From NCBI RefSeq assembly GCF_963678635.1, contig NC_087065.1:66187374-66251373 (forward strand): a stretch of 64,000 bases of DNA. Direction: 5' to 3'. The position numbers were made by a program, and so were the translations under genes. The notes beneath the pieces are model-generated. The model was not told the origin of the DNA, ran no database searches, and saw only the letters and a list, made by a program, of their open reading frames with translations. Origin of the DNA: Symsagittifera roscoffensis (lineage: Eukaryota > Xenacoelomorpha > Acoela > Convolutidae). This document shows, one piece after another, positions 53,280-64,000 of the stretch. How positions within the stretch are numbered: position 1 is the stretch's first letter; each line of letters begins with the position of its first letter.

Positions 53280-54275
53280 CGGACAAACGAAGGTTGTAAT
53301 ACTTTCGTAGTGCAGTCTCAATTAGTAAATCAATTATTTCGTCAGATGAAGAGTGTGGAGCATGACAACATCGAATGTGTCTCTCAGACACTGCTTCAAC
53401 CAATCTCTCAAGCATTCTCTAATTTTTGGTGAAAAACATTGCGGTTGGATTGATTGTTAGCACTTCCGGACATTGGATACCGGTCTTGCAAGGCAGCTTC
53501 ATGTTCGCAGACGCAGACTTTGGTACTTTCACCATTTAAGTTACTTTGTTATTTTCACCATCTAAGATGAGCCAATTTTGAATCGACGGAACAATTTTGC
53601 ACAGTTAGTACTAACATAATGAGTTGGGATTTTAAATCTTGAATCTGAATGCAAGCTTTTTCATCGAAAACTCATAACCGTAGCAATTTTTGTAACAAAA
53701 GTAGACCGCAAAATTTTGAAATGAACAGAGCCATGAGGACACGGCTTGAAAGTTGGCTGAAAGACAGCTCTCCCTAAAAGGTTTAACATTGGAATCTATT
53801 TTGCAAAACGTTGTGTCGATGTAAATGATATCAAAATTGTGAACAACAGCTTTTTGTAAATTGTCGAAAGGGTGATTTCTTCGCTTTGTATTACCAACTT
53901 GCCGTCTGAAATCACCAGTAAAAAGGACTGACTTTTCTTTAAAAATTAAAATGAACTTTACTGAACCTGGACAGTGACCTGTAGGAATAACAGTGACAGT
54001 TAGTGTATGAGTCTCGTCCCCTTCCGATGAAACTTCCAATATTATGTCATTATCTGAATCCAGTGGTATTATATATGGACTTAAATGAAGATAAAGCGGC
54101 TATGCAAAAAAAGCAGCCAACAATTTATGACAATGATTTTAAAAATTATATTGTTTTAACCTTTCGAAGAGTTCATGCTCATTCAGCCCATCATGTGATC
54201 TGTATAATCATTCGAAGAAAAATAAACCGTAGATTTGAGGTTCTTATCATTGAAGATATCAATTTAAACCCTAGG
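53280..54275 (-). pseudogene. DCLRE1C-like: Artemis/SNM1C-like nuclease, decayed
   Basis: Artemis is a metallo-beta-lactamase/beta-CASP nuclease of DNA end joining. From right to left on the minus strand: an exon piece with TVYFSSNDYTDHMMG at about 54190-54235, a likely 57-bp intron (donor near 54158, acceptor TTTGCATAG at 54102), then LTVTVIPTGHCPGSVKF, VLFTGDFR, IIYIDTTFC and CYGYEFSMKKLA at 53650-54040, and finally MKLPCKTG, LTINPTAMFFTKN and RCCHAPHSSSDEIIDLL at 53280-53500. GHCPGS is the Artemis form of this motif. Damage: the first metal-binding histidines (HxHxDH) are reduced to a lone DH, a TGA follows MMG, and a TAG lies at 53419-53421. It looks dead, though some breaks may be exon edges. 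Confidence 0.7.
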
Positions 54276-55530
54276 AAATTCTGATATTGGATGGCAAGTT
54301 TTGACATATTTTAATAAAATCAAGTAAAAACAAAATAACAATTAGCTTTAGTTAGAGCCAATTTTCTCAAATCAAAAAAAATGTTTGGGAGTTTTGATTC
54401 CACTACTAACTACTTCATAAATCAAAATTAAACATTTTAAATGATATGGTATCTTATGCTAGGCACCAATAAAATTTGGTAGAGCAGGAAGCACAACAGG
54501 AACCAAAATGACTATATGGCAAATTTGGCACGAAATATACTCAACTAAAACTACAGTTTGATGATAGACTGGCTTTGTGAGTCTGATATACAGATAAGGA
54601 ATGAAGATGGACTGGCTTGATGTGAAAGTGATTAATTGGAAAGTGACTGTCAACTAAGCACCAAAATACTGTGGGTAGAAAGGGACGAGCGATGACTGGG
54701 GGTTTTTTAAAAAATAGTCATAAAATAATTTGTAGTTCATTTTGAGATTTGAGACCGTGAACGTTTAGAATTCTGTCAACTATGAATCGGCAATGGAAAA
54801 TACTGTCAATTGGGAGGATAGGGAGGGAGTGCTGACTGACGGCATATGCATTTAAAACTACTTTCTAATAAACTAGTCATTAAATTATTTTAGAAGTATA
54901 ATTTGAGCCTTGAGAATTCGAACGTTTAGGTCTCTGTCAGCTATAAAACACTGTAAACACTGTCAACTATGAGGGTAGAGAAGGAGCGCTGACTGAGGAC
55001 GGCATTTGCGCAAAAAAAAAACAGTTTACTAATAAACTAATCATAAAACTTTTTAAAAGTTTTTTAGGGGATTTTGAAACTTTAGCCTGAGGGTTCGACA
55101 TCAGTCTGCCATGAACCAGCGGTTTTTTGGCCTCGAACGCGGCCTCGGGCCCACCTAGGAGATTCCGCCAATTGACTCCTTGCCTGTACTTCTCTTCTTT
55201 TCCAACTTCCTTTTCTTCTGTATATGTACCGTCTAGCTCTGAATTCTTTGCTGTATTCCTTCAAAATTTTTGTCGAATAAATTGTCCCCATACATTCGGC
55301 TGTCAAACTCGCATTTATCCGCAGGCCCTGTTAGTTGGCTTTTGAAACCCTTCATGGTTTAGCCGATGAACTAACAATGCTCCTTGTTGTCCATTATACC
55401 AACTTGACTGGATCCATTGACAAGATCAAGCACAGGCGCATTTTGTATTAGACTAGAGGCAAGCATGATCTAAAAACTACAAGAAAAAAGATCGAACAAT
55501 AATTATAACAATTTGAGCTGAATTTAGGTT
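54276..55530. other. No gene recognised
   Basis: Contains two similar stretches (about 54660-54790 and 54830-54980) sharing phrases such as AATTCGAACGTTTAG / GTGAACGTTTAGAATTC and a GGAGTGCTGACTGA-like block, so an old duplication. A GC-richer block at 55100-55350 has AATAAATTGTC and may be part of an LTR, unproven. Confidence 0.4.
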
Positions 55531-55648
55531 CAGATGCTTGTCTGCAAAAATCTCTCTCAGTTCGCATTTTTCGATTGGAGGTAACAGATGCAGATGCTTG
55601 TCTGCAAAAATCTCTCTCAGTTCGCATTTTTCGATTGGAGGTAACACA
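55531..55648 (+). repeat. Tandem duplication, 60-bp unit
   Basis: Two copies (55531-55590 and 55591-55648) starting CAGATGCTTGTCTGCAAAAA, nearly identical until GGTAACA. The unit is 20 codons long and open in some frames. Confidence 0.85.
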
Positions 55649-55802
55649 TCAATCTGACTGGCACTCGTGCTACAAAAGCTGCCTGAAACCACGGCAAAAC
55701 GCTATCATTTTTTTCCCGAGAGCTTCTGGTTGCTGTATCCGTACCAGAGGAAGTCGTTAATTTTTCCTCAGAACCGCGTCAACCAAATGAAGCAGCGAAA
55801 TG

Positions 55803-55958
55803 GAGCCTGGTGGAGGAAAGGGCGAAATGAACTCTGACACGAGAGGAAATGGATCTGGTCTCAGACATTGTCCATTCGGGGAGCCTGGTGGAGGAAAGGG
55901 CGAAATGAAATCTGACACGAGAGGAAATGCATCTGGTCTCAGACATTGTCCATTCGGT
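55803..55958 (+). repeat. Tandem duplication, 78-bp unit
   Basis: Two copies (55803-55880, 55881-55958) starting GAGCCTGGTGGAGGAAAGGG and differing at a few sites. 26 codons each. The plus-strand frame 55800-56156 (118 codons) translates them as two EPGGGKGEM...RHCPFG repeats; the minus frame is open too. Coding status unknown. Confidence 0.85.
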
Positions 55959-56582
55959 AACTCGGTAAGTGGTTCCATCATAAATGGCGCAGCTGCGCAG
56001 CTGGCGCACCAATGGGCAACTGGCGGTGACTTCCGAGGTATGTTCATTGTTAGTACTTGTCACTTCTGGCGCAATAGCTGTAGTGCCAACAGTACCAGGA
56101 GCAGTACTCTTGGAGATTTCGTTGCCATTCAGTCAGTTGAAGGGCTAAAACTGTGATCATGATTTAATTGCAGTCTAGTAGGTGGACAATTATACTTGGA
56201 AACTTAACAAAATAAATGCGGCGTTTTTGTTACATACAATTGAAATGGTCAGTACGGATTTCTCATACTCCCCTTTCTTTTGTACACATTCGCGGTCATT
56301 TTTTCCTACTGCTCGTTTGTTTTCTACTTGCACCCAGAGGTCGTCGCATCATGATCTTTTCTGCACGGCTCATGTTTATTCCAGGTCGTCTTGCTCGTCG
56401 ACTTGGTCTTGGTCGTCTTTCTTCTGCCCCCAACGCACTTTGGTAGTGCCAACGCACTTTGGTAGTCCACCTCTTCGTCTGACTCGTCGTCAAGATACTG
56501 TCTAGTTGTTCGGGCGTGGACTGAAATATATGACTTAGTGCTAAAGCAGTTGAAAAAACTTATAAATTGATGGGTTTGTATC

Positions 56583-56906
56583 TTATTCAAAAATCACACT
56601 TCCTCTTTCACTCTGATCATCGCCGATTTCATCCTCGCAGATCAAATTTGCTCTGATCTGCATTGCTGTAAATGGTGATTGGCACCACTCATAATTTTCC
56701 TGCTGAAAGTCACAGTTTATGGGAGAGAGCAGCTTTCGTTTGAGCCCAGATCTTCGATTGGCTGTTATCCATTCCAAGCTTTCGGGCGACATTACATGCT
56801 CTGCAGTTCTGTAAAAGTCGCTGGAACCCTCCGTGCCAAAGAAAATGTAGAGAAGAGTGGAACCCTCCCTCTTCTCGCATCGCTTTTCAATAAAAAGGCG
56901 GACCAT
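56583..56906 (-). CDS. Hypothetical minus-strand ORF, possible host exon
   Basis: 107 codons with an ATG (56906). ESLEWITANRRSGLKRKLLS and LICEDEIGDDQSERGSVIFE read like ordinary protein. Further minus-strand frames around 56480-56560 (TTRQYLDDESDEEVDYQ) suggest neighbouring exons of the same gene. No family recognised. A plus-strand 19-bp tandem repeat (CCAACGCACTTTGGTAGT at 56430 and 56449) lies in the same block. Confidence 0.3.
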   Translation of the reverse strand: MVRLFIEKRCEKREGSTLLYIFFGTEGSSDFYRTAEHVMSPESLEWITANRRSGLKRKLLSPINCDFQQENYEWCQSPFTAMQIRANLICEDEIGDDQSERGSVIFE

Positions 56907-57296
56907 GTTGCTTTTTTGGGAAACTTGTAGGTGGATTCTGAATTAACTAGAAAAAAACATGACAAACAAAACGTAACGATAAATTGTGAAATGATTGAAA
57001 AAAAAGAAGTTTGAATAAATGGGCTTTTTTTCATTTCACCCACTAGTGAAATTTTACTAGTAAAACTTTTTTCACATTGTCGAGTTTGTTACCAAATTTG
57101 GTATGCGGACTACAATTAGGCTATGACATTGTTAGCCCTCGTTACAAAAGCCCTCCTCACAACATAAAGTTGACTCATACGTGAGGCGGGAGAATAGAAA
57201 AAGAGCCGATCAAAGTTGATGATTTAAACTTTTTAAAATTTTTTTTAGGCCATGATAACTTTGATGCACGTTTATTTCGCTGTGTTAAAAACAGCT

Positions 57297-57372
57297 TGCC
57301 TTGCCGAGGATTTGATCCACCGACCCCTGGTTTTGTAGCCTTATTCTTTACCTCTAGGCCAACAGACTTGCT
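57297..57372 (-). other. tRNA-like relic
   Basis: On the minus strand, TGGCCTAGAGGTAAAG resembles an A box, and GGTGGATCAAATCC, about 30 nt later, a B box. Stems do not pair well, so this is a decayed tRNA gene or the head of a tRNA-derived SINE. Confidence 0.35.
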
Positions 57373-58650
57373 AGGAGACTTAAATCAAATGAAATCAAAA
57401 CACAAATTAGAGGGTCGTCCTTTGCAAATACTTTATAAAAGTTTATCTGAGATAAAATCCATTATATTAGCCTTGAAAACCTTTTATTACCCTTCATTAA
57501 CCATTGTAAAAATTACAATTGACAAAAAATGCTTAAGGATAATGATGAAATTGCTTTCGCACTCAAAACCAGTCATATCAGATAGGCCTGTAATGATGAT
57601 ATTAAAATTAAAATGAAAAAAAAAAAATCAAATCAGATCTGAAAACAATTTGAAAATCATTTTGAAATAAATTCGAACATTATGTAGGATCGACCCCCGT
57701 ACAATTTCTCCCCCTAAATGACCTACAGTAGAACTTCTGTAAACACGAAAAAACGTTTTCTGTTTTTAGAAGTGACCTAGTTTTTTTGCGTAGAAGCGGT
57801 TTCTTTCACTGAAATCCACGGAGCTTCAACGTTTAATCGTGGTTACCTGGGGAGACAGCTGTGAGAGTCGAGATGTGGAGGTTACCAGGCTCTCTTTCAG
57901 GCTCCTCGATGTCGACATTAGTGTACAGTCGTTTCTGATCGTTTTCTGTTTCGCAGGTGAACCAATTTCGCAATGTTTTATTTACTCTTCACTTAATTTA
58001 CTTAGAAAAGTATCTCTCAGGATTATTGGTCTCGGCAAGGCCTTCATGTTACAGTACATGGTTAACATATTTGCTCTATAACTAAATTAGGCTTTGGCTC
58101 CACGCAGTACTTATAATATTCGTACAATAAAATTCGTCCATGTCGCAAAATATTTCTGCGTACCGACAAAAGACAGTGCGAAAATTAAAAGCAAAAAGGT
58201 AAGCATTGTAAACGGAAACCAAAACCATGGCTCAAAACACAGAATTCAATATTATAAATGCACCCCTTCGATTGTTTTCCTCAGCATTTGGAATTTTCTT
58301 ATCTTTTGAGCCAGATATTACGAGCGCTTTAATGATGCCAGTTTAAACAACAAAACTCAAATATGTTCAACTTTAATTCGGATCTGTCCATACCTGCTTC
58401 ATTCATGTCATAATCCTGTTTTCAAGATTTTCTCCCTTAACTGTGTTCAAAGCTTGTTTTTTGGATCTTCCGGATAAGTTGTTTTTATTTTTCTGACCTA
58501 AACGACAAATGTTTCGGCTTACTGTGGAAAGACAGCAGAAACGCTTCGGCGCAGACTGTTGGTACCACCACTGCAGGCGATCAAGAATTGTGCTGGTTCC
58601 ACGGCCAAAAACATCCGTGAGACAGTTAGGAGCAAAACTGATCTTTAAGG

Positions 58651-59106
58651 GTGATTAACCACTTTTGTTGCGACTGCTTATTGGTGTGTCTAATGAGCAG
58701 TCATCTGATACACTCTGGTGGATCCCACTGTATGTGTCAAATGACACTGAATAATTTCGTCCACTACTTTGCGAGCCACAGACTAGTAAAAGTACTGAAT
58801 TGTATGGGCCTTTTCGAAAAGGAATACCCAAGACGTCACTGGTTAGCATCGAATACCTTCGATGCGTTTGTCCAGATGCATCCCGCATGCTTACTCGATG
58901 TGTGGAAACGGATCTTTGTAAGAACGGCACAAAAATTAACCGATGATAGGCATCCTCACAAAAAGCTTGCCATTCAGCGCTTTGAGGACAATTTGACTAT
59001 AGGTGGAGCCCAAAATCCGTTTTTCATTTCACCACGGTCTCGACAGAAGAAAAAGACAAAGCCGGCAAAGCGGGTGCAGTCTCTCTTTCTGGAATTTGTG
59101 CACTGA
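58651..59106 (+). CDS. Hypothetical ORF, 151 codons
   Basis: Open frame with HPACLLDVWKRIFVRTAQKL and a basic end (PRSRQKKKTKPAKR). Upstream, a 49-codon frame starts at ATG 58508 (MFRLTVERQQKRFGADCWYH). Downstream, other frames are open at 59112-59210 (MADKEETKEANTETEDLFEG) and 59225-59395 (KCAKLLKAIHTFNASEYESC). The set looks like one decayed gene or element, or separate exons. No recognisable domain. Confidence 0.3.
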   Translation: MINHFCCDCLLVCLMSSHLIHSGGSHCMCQMTLNNFVHYFASHRLVKVLNCMGLFEKEYPRRHWLASNTFDAFVQMHPACLLDVWKRIFVRTAQKLTDDRHPHKKLAIQRFEDNLTIGGAQNPFFISPRSRQKKKTKPAKRVQSLFLEFVH

Positions 59107-59706
59107 CTGTTATGGCCGATAAGGAAGAAACGAAGGAGGCTAACACAGAAACTGAAGATCTCTTTGAAGGAGTATGGAAAAATGAAGTTGTTGTGTTTGC
59201 CCCAAAGTAAATAGAGACATGTGATAATTTGAGAAAGAGCTTGATCAAATGCGCGAAATTACTGAAAGCAATACATACTTTTAACGCTTCAGAGTACGAG
59301 AGTTGTGCTGAAATCTACCATCAAGTTTCGGTACTTTTCTTTGCGGAACAAGGATTGACCCTTCAAACTAAAACTAGTCCTAATGCAACAGTTTAAGGTG
59401 AGCAATTTTATACGAAGTTCCCGTTAACTTTTGTGCGAAGCTCTCGAAAAAACAAACCACCATGAGAACAAAGATTTTCAAAGCAGACAAATGCAAGGCG
59501 GGGAAGATTGCATAACCAGGACCAGTTTTTTCATGAATTTTTTTTTCTGCATGTTCATCAAGTCTGACAAAAGCGCACGTACTTTTCAAACCAGTGCGGG
59601 AGAGGTCTTGGGAGGAACCAATCACCTATCTTCTCTCATTCACACGTATGTCAAGTCAAAAAAATCTGGAACATCCGAGAGTTGCCGTCGGTGAAAAGCG
59701 TCCAAC

Positions 59707-60096
59707 GTGTCAATTGCTTTTTGGTTTTCGATTTTTTGTGGATTGCTTTCGGATGTACAGCGGCGGCAGTTGCAGGAAAGAAAGCAACCAAATCTAGCAC
59801 CACAAACTGAAGTGGAAAATTGGATGCATGATTTAGGAGGTACTGTCCTAACCAAAAACGTTGCTCGAACCATTCTTCGAGGACTTTTCAAGACACCTAA
59901 CTGCTTTGTTTTGCTGAAATATGACAAAGATTTGGTCAAAGGAAGGATGACTGTGGAGAAGCGATTAAAAAAACGAGTAGCTGTAATCAAGTCAACAACT
60001 GATTGGGAATCTATTCATACTGGGCAAAAACCAAACGCGAGAGCTGGCCAAAACACTGCCACCTGCAGCCATCCAGTGCCGTTAATTTTCGGGTAG
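59707..60096 (+). CDS. Hypothetical ORF, 129 codons
   Basis: The frame contains VENWMHDLGGTVLTKNVART, LFKTPNCFVLLKYDKDLVKG and RMTVEKRLKKRVAVIKSTTD, with ordinary protein composition. It has no recognised domain and no clear link to a neighbour; it may belong with the frames at 58508-59400. Confidence 0.3.
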   Translation: MSIAFWFSIFCGLLSDVQRRQLQERKQPNLAPQTEVENWMHDLGGTVLTKNVARTILRGLFKTPNCFVLLKYDKDLVKGRMTVEKRLKKRVAVIKSTTDWESIHTGQKPNARAGQNTATCSHPVPLIFG

Positions 60097-60390
60097 TGAT
60101 TTAAATTTTGTGAAGATAGAAGACAGAGTTGATTCTTTGTACTCTGATTCAATTTTTGATCCGAAATTTTACCAGTTACACCGGGGGGTAGTTTTTAGCC
60201 ATTTACGTCAATGAGAAGCGACCACTTTAATGGAGGTGATGAAAGTAAGGTTTCTTCAATCGTGGCTCTGAGCTGAAAAATTGCCACAGATTCGAAATAC
60301 TGAACCTCAAAAACCCAGTCATGAAGCTGAGAAAACTCAGCTCACATAGCAAAAAGGAACGGGAAAGCTAAGCTCCCTTGAATAAATTGA

Positions 60391-60660
60391 TTAGCTTGAC
60401 GGAGGATGCTGACCCCACAACATCACCAAAAAACGGTAGATAAACTTCGACGAGTCCAGTGTTGAAACGACGCGCGACGAGAACAAACCTTTATTGAGCA
60501 AGAAAACTAAACCAGAGTTAACGAGGCTACCGCCAACAACAACAAATATAGGAAACGGTACGTTTGTATACGTATACGAAGCCATATGGCCGGGTGTTTG
60601 TTGGCCATCGGAAAGAGTTACGTACACGAACACCACATGGTCCCGTCGGCTAGTCTTTAA
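60391..60660 (-). mobile_element. Possible LTR fragment of another retroelement
   Basis: The block is GC-richer than its flanks. On the minus strand it has CTCAATAAAGGTTTGTTCTC (poly(A) signal with following T/G-rich stretch), then TTTCAACA, and then CTGGACTCGTCGAAG and GGGGTCAGCATCC, which could be leader and primer-site sequence. No second LTR was found in the window. It could also be part of a host exon. Confidence 0.3.
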
Positions 60661-61735
60661 TTAACAATAAAAGATCTTGTTAACCATTTACCCCTAATTG
60701 CAATAGAGATGGGACTAAAGGTTTCTCTGAAAATCATATCACTGCGATAAAAGCGTTCTGCTTTTTTTATGCGCATAGAAAACCTGACAAAGTATAGCGG
60801 AGGGGGAATAATAAATAACAAGATCCACATCAATTTACGTGGAAGACTTCTTGTTTTATAAGTATGATGTTTGAGTCCTTACACATCAAGATCATTCAGC
60901 AGCCAAACGGTGCATTTTGTTAGTTGTATGAGTATTCCGCAACAAGAACGCGTTTTATGGCGTTTTATTCGAAAACATGATGTTTAATTTTTCATTGACA
61001 TATCCCAGCAAATATTTGTCGTCGTGTCGAAAAAGGTCACGCTCGCGGCTTAAAGCAACCAATTTGTTTTGTCAAACCAAACAATTCGACTAGTTTAGTT
61101 GCATAAATAATTAACAAAAAGCTGAGGGATATCAAAAAAAACTAACAATTTTAGTGATTGTTTCAACACGGCTAAAGGAAACTTTATGCATTAGGCTGTT
61201 ATTGCATTTTCATTAAAATAGATCAATCGTCACAGCTTTTCGTAGTTTTGAATTTAAAACCATGGCATATGTAAATGCCTAGATTATAAGGCAAAAGGAT
61301 TGCCAGCAGCCATATATTCAAATTTGGAGCTATTTAAAATTTCAAGCTTAACTCATTCAGGGTAACTTTACTCTAACTTTTTTTAAGTGACCTCTGAACT
61401 GCCTGAAATAAAAAATGGTCAATTTAGATTAGGTTTAACGTCAACTTCTACAGGGATCAGACCTCAACCTTAGGCTCTGCTGAATTTTTATGTCAACTTG
61501 CAAATTCGATACCTATGGAAGTTGACATTCAACCTTGTCATTCAAGTTGACATTCAAGATGACATTCCACACTCAAAACTGCTAAAAAGTTTCAAACTCC
61601 AGCTATTAACTGCAGATCCATTTTCTTTTAAATAGCACTGTCGAAAAAAAGAGATCAGTTTTTCCTTATAACCACGGTTGCTGAAAAAACTTACGCTTTA
61701 GCTGTTTTTTGTGAGTTTCTTTCGGAGTTGATATG
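60661..61735. other. No gene recognised
   Basis: AT-rich, only short frames. At 61490-61580 the phrase TCAAGTTGACATTCAA and variants repeat a few times. Confidence 0.4.
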
Positions 61736-62627
61736 AATGTTTTATTAGTCGTAATGACTATATTTATAAAAAAGATAAACCTCATACTTGTCTAAAATTA
61801 ATGACCTTGTCTTGTCTGAAAAAATGGGGGAAAAACTGTTTTTTGAAGCAAAAATTAAAAAAGTTCTTCAGTTCGTAAGTTTGAATTTAATTTTAACATA
61901 AATCAGAACAAATTTACAGTAAAAAACGATAAACAAGGTTGGCTGTTCTGTAGGAGATTCTGGCAAAGGTGGGCAGTTCTGTTTGCCCACAACACTTCTC
62001 TTCCAAATTTTTCCTTGCACTTTAATGTACTAAGAAAATTGATCATTAAAAAACTCGGCTAAATGCACGCCGATCATAGAAATTTTGGTTAAAACGTAAT
62101 AGACAAACAAACGATGAATATTTTCACACTACATTCTGTTACAAACTACCTAATCTACTAATCGACAAAGATGTTGTGTTTAACCGTGTCTCTATAGCCA
62201 AAGCGCAGTTTGTCGAAAGTTAAATCATCTCTCCTGGCTTTTGAGATGACTATTCTTTCACCAAGCAGAGAAGTACGACTTCTACCATCTTCATATTGAC
62301 CTGTTTTTTTTCTGGGTGGCGTCTTCGCTAAGCCACCCAGGCAAAATTTTCATGTATGGAATAGGCAGACCCCATTTGAACCGTCGCTCAATCGCCTAGG
62401 AGGAACCAGCAAATTACAATACGCATTCACTAGCAGCTACTGGTTGGAGGCAGTACTGGTCGGCCGTGGCAAAGCAATCAAAGCTAGTAAAAAGAAATCC
62501 AAATTACCGATTCAAAAATGAAATACTTACCGAGTCATTATCGATTCATTATCTGGAAGGTATACTTATCGAATCATTAAAATCATAAGTAGTTCCTCCA
62601 AAGACGCGAAAGCTCACAGCACATATG
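61736..62627 (+). repeat. Segmental repeat, copy 1
   Basis: Starts AATGTTTTATTAGTCGTAA and runs in parallel with 63059-64000 (offset 1,323 bp at the start). Shared blocks include AAACAAGGTTGGCTGTTCTG, ATTACAATACG and GCAATCAAAGCTAGTAAAAA. The copies differ by many small changes and indels. No coding frame. Confidence 0.85.
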
Positions 62628-63058
62628 TCGACTTAGCTCTGGGTCAATACAAGACTCTACAACTCTTCCTGAAACTCATATAGAAAGCTCTCAATTTCGT
62701 TGGCGGTTTGTTTCAAGCTTGTGGATTTCTCAAGCGGCTGAACCATTCTCTTTGATCCATCATTGAGCAGATTCGTCATATGGTCAACTACCATCTTCAG
62801 GTCATGGGTGGCCCACTTCTACTTTGAGTAAAACGTTGTAAATTCACTCGACAGCTTAAGAGATTTTTTCATCTGAAGAACGAAAATATGTGCACGCTGC
62901 ACCTTGAGGAGTAACAAGGAGAATCCTGTCGGGAGCGCACTGCCAGCAGAACCTCCTCGTACGTGTATCCGTCAATTTTCTGCTGAAATTCTGAAGCTTG
63001 CTTCTTCAATTTCTCGTGCTGGGGTTGGTTCCTCATTGTAGGGTTGGTAGTTGAATTG
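62628..63058. other. Spacer between the two segmental repeats
   Basis: No gene recognised. It is somewhat GC-richer than the repeats and has no long frame. Confidence 0.4.
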
Positions 63059-64000
63059 AATGTTTTATTAGTCGTAAGGGCTATACTTATAATAAGGTAA
63101 GCCTCATAGTTGTCTGAATTTAATAAATCTGTCTTGTCTTAAAAAAATGTAAAAAACTGATTTTTGAAATAAAAGTTAGGAAAGCTTTTTCAATTTGCAT
63201 GTCTGAATTTAATTTTAACATAAATCAGAAGAGAATTACAATATAAAATCATAAACAAGGTTGGCTGTTCTGTAGGAGATTCTGGCAAAGGTTGGCAGTT
63301 CTGTTTGCCCATCACAGATCTATTCCAGTTTCTCTCTTGCACTTTAACGTACTAGGAAAATTGGTCAACCAAAAACTCGGCTAATTCCACGCCGATCAAA
63401 GTAGGAAAAATGGTTAAAACGTTATAGCTAAACAAAAGATGAATATTTCAAAACTACATTCTGTTACATGAAGCTACTAATCGACAAAGATGTTGTGTTT
63501 AACTGCGGTAGTCCAAAAACAAAAGAGCAACCTTATCTCCATAGTCAATGCGCAGTTGCTCGAAAGGTAAAAGATCTATCCTGGCTTTTAAGATAACTAT
63601 TCTTTCACCTATGCAGAAGATTACGACATTTACCATATTCAAATTGACCTCTTTTTCTTCTGGGTAGCGGGGGTCGCTAAAAAACTCCTTTATTTTCCTT
63701 TATGGAATAGGCAAACCTCACTTGAAGCGTCGTTCAATCGCCTAGGAGGACCCAGCAAATTACAATACGTATTCACTAAGAGCTCCTGGTTGGAGGCAGT
63801 ACTGATCGGCATTGATGTTGGTGACTGTTTTGCCGTGGCAAAACAATCAAAGCTAGTAAAAAGAAATCAAAATTACCAATTCAAAAAATGAAATACTTAC
63901 CGAGTCATTATAAAGTCATTATCTGAAAAGTATACTTATCGAATCATTAAAATCATGAAAGTTCACATCTCCAAAGACGCGAAAGTTCACATCACATTTA
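63059..64000 (+). repeat. Segmental repeat, copy 2, running off the window
   Basis: Parallel to 61736-62627 and continuing to the window edge. An insertion in this copy adds a phrase around 63505-63530 that copy 1 lacks. Confidence 0.85.

Noticed and set aside
60391-60636. 81-codon minus-strand ORF as a host membrane protein
   Set aside because: It crosses a poly(A)-signal and leader-like block typical of LTR sequence; more likely translation of an LTR fragment.

Overview
The window is AT-rich animal (invertebrate metazoan) DNA, dominated by mobile elements. The evidence is TTTTCAG/TTTTTAG splice acceptors, short introns, an Artemis/SNM1-like host gene remnant, and a Polinton and a Ty3/gypsy element of animal type. 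I cannot name the species. A Caenorhabditis-like nematode seems unlikely, because I know of no clear Artemis orthologue there.

Layout. Bases 1-3214 are the decayed 3' part of an LTR retroelement related to the large one further right. Bases 4076-8255 are a decayed CR1-like LINE with an SGNH-esterase-like ORF, a PHD-like finger ORF and a broken reverse transcriptase. A 200-base assembly gap lies at 9176-9375. Bases 9376-12410 are mostly noncoding and contain one candidate exon.

Bases 12417-29876 are a complete Polinton/Maverick DNA transposon (17,460 bp) with terminal inverted repeats of about 0.4 kb and a perfect 6-bp target duplication (CACTTT). It carries protein-primed DNA polymerase B (minus strand). 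On the plus strand are an exonuclease-like gene, packaging ATPase, retroviral-type integrase, minor capsid (penton) protein, basic core protein, major capsid protein, adenain-type protease and several small proteins. The morphogenesis genes are clustered at the right. Most genes carry one or more stops or frameshifts. The major capsid frame is open throughout but has lost its ATG.

Bases 30082-50250 are a very large Ty3/gypsy (Metaviridae-like) retroelement, 20,169 bp, with apparently identical 408-bp LTRs and a 4-bp target duplication (CTTT). It sits about 200 bp from the Polinton end. It encodes a small basic protein, a single-frame Gag-Pro-Pol, a short membrane peptide, a long ORF with no ATG, an Env-like glycoprotein with one frameshift, and a 601-residue accessory protein that overlaps env by 4 nt. 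A 1,319-bp tandem duplication inside RT/RNase H breaks pol. Remove it and the gag-pol frame would be continuous at about 2,740 codons. A canonical intron follows the last ORF. The accessory gene and the 3' noncoding region recur in the relic at 1-3214, so this gene set belongs to a lineage and is not a one-off capture.

Bases 50251-64000 are host flank with low gene content. They hold an Artemis-like pseudogene (minus, about 53280-54275), short tandem duplications of 60 and 78 bp, unrecognised open frames, a tRNA-like relic, a possible LTR fragment near 60.4-60.65 kb, and a segmental repeat (61736-62627 and 63059 to the window end).
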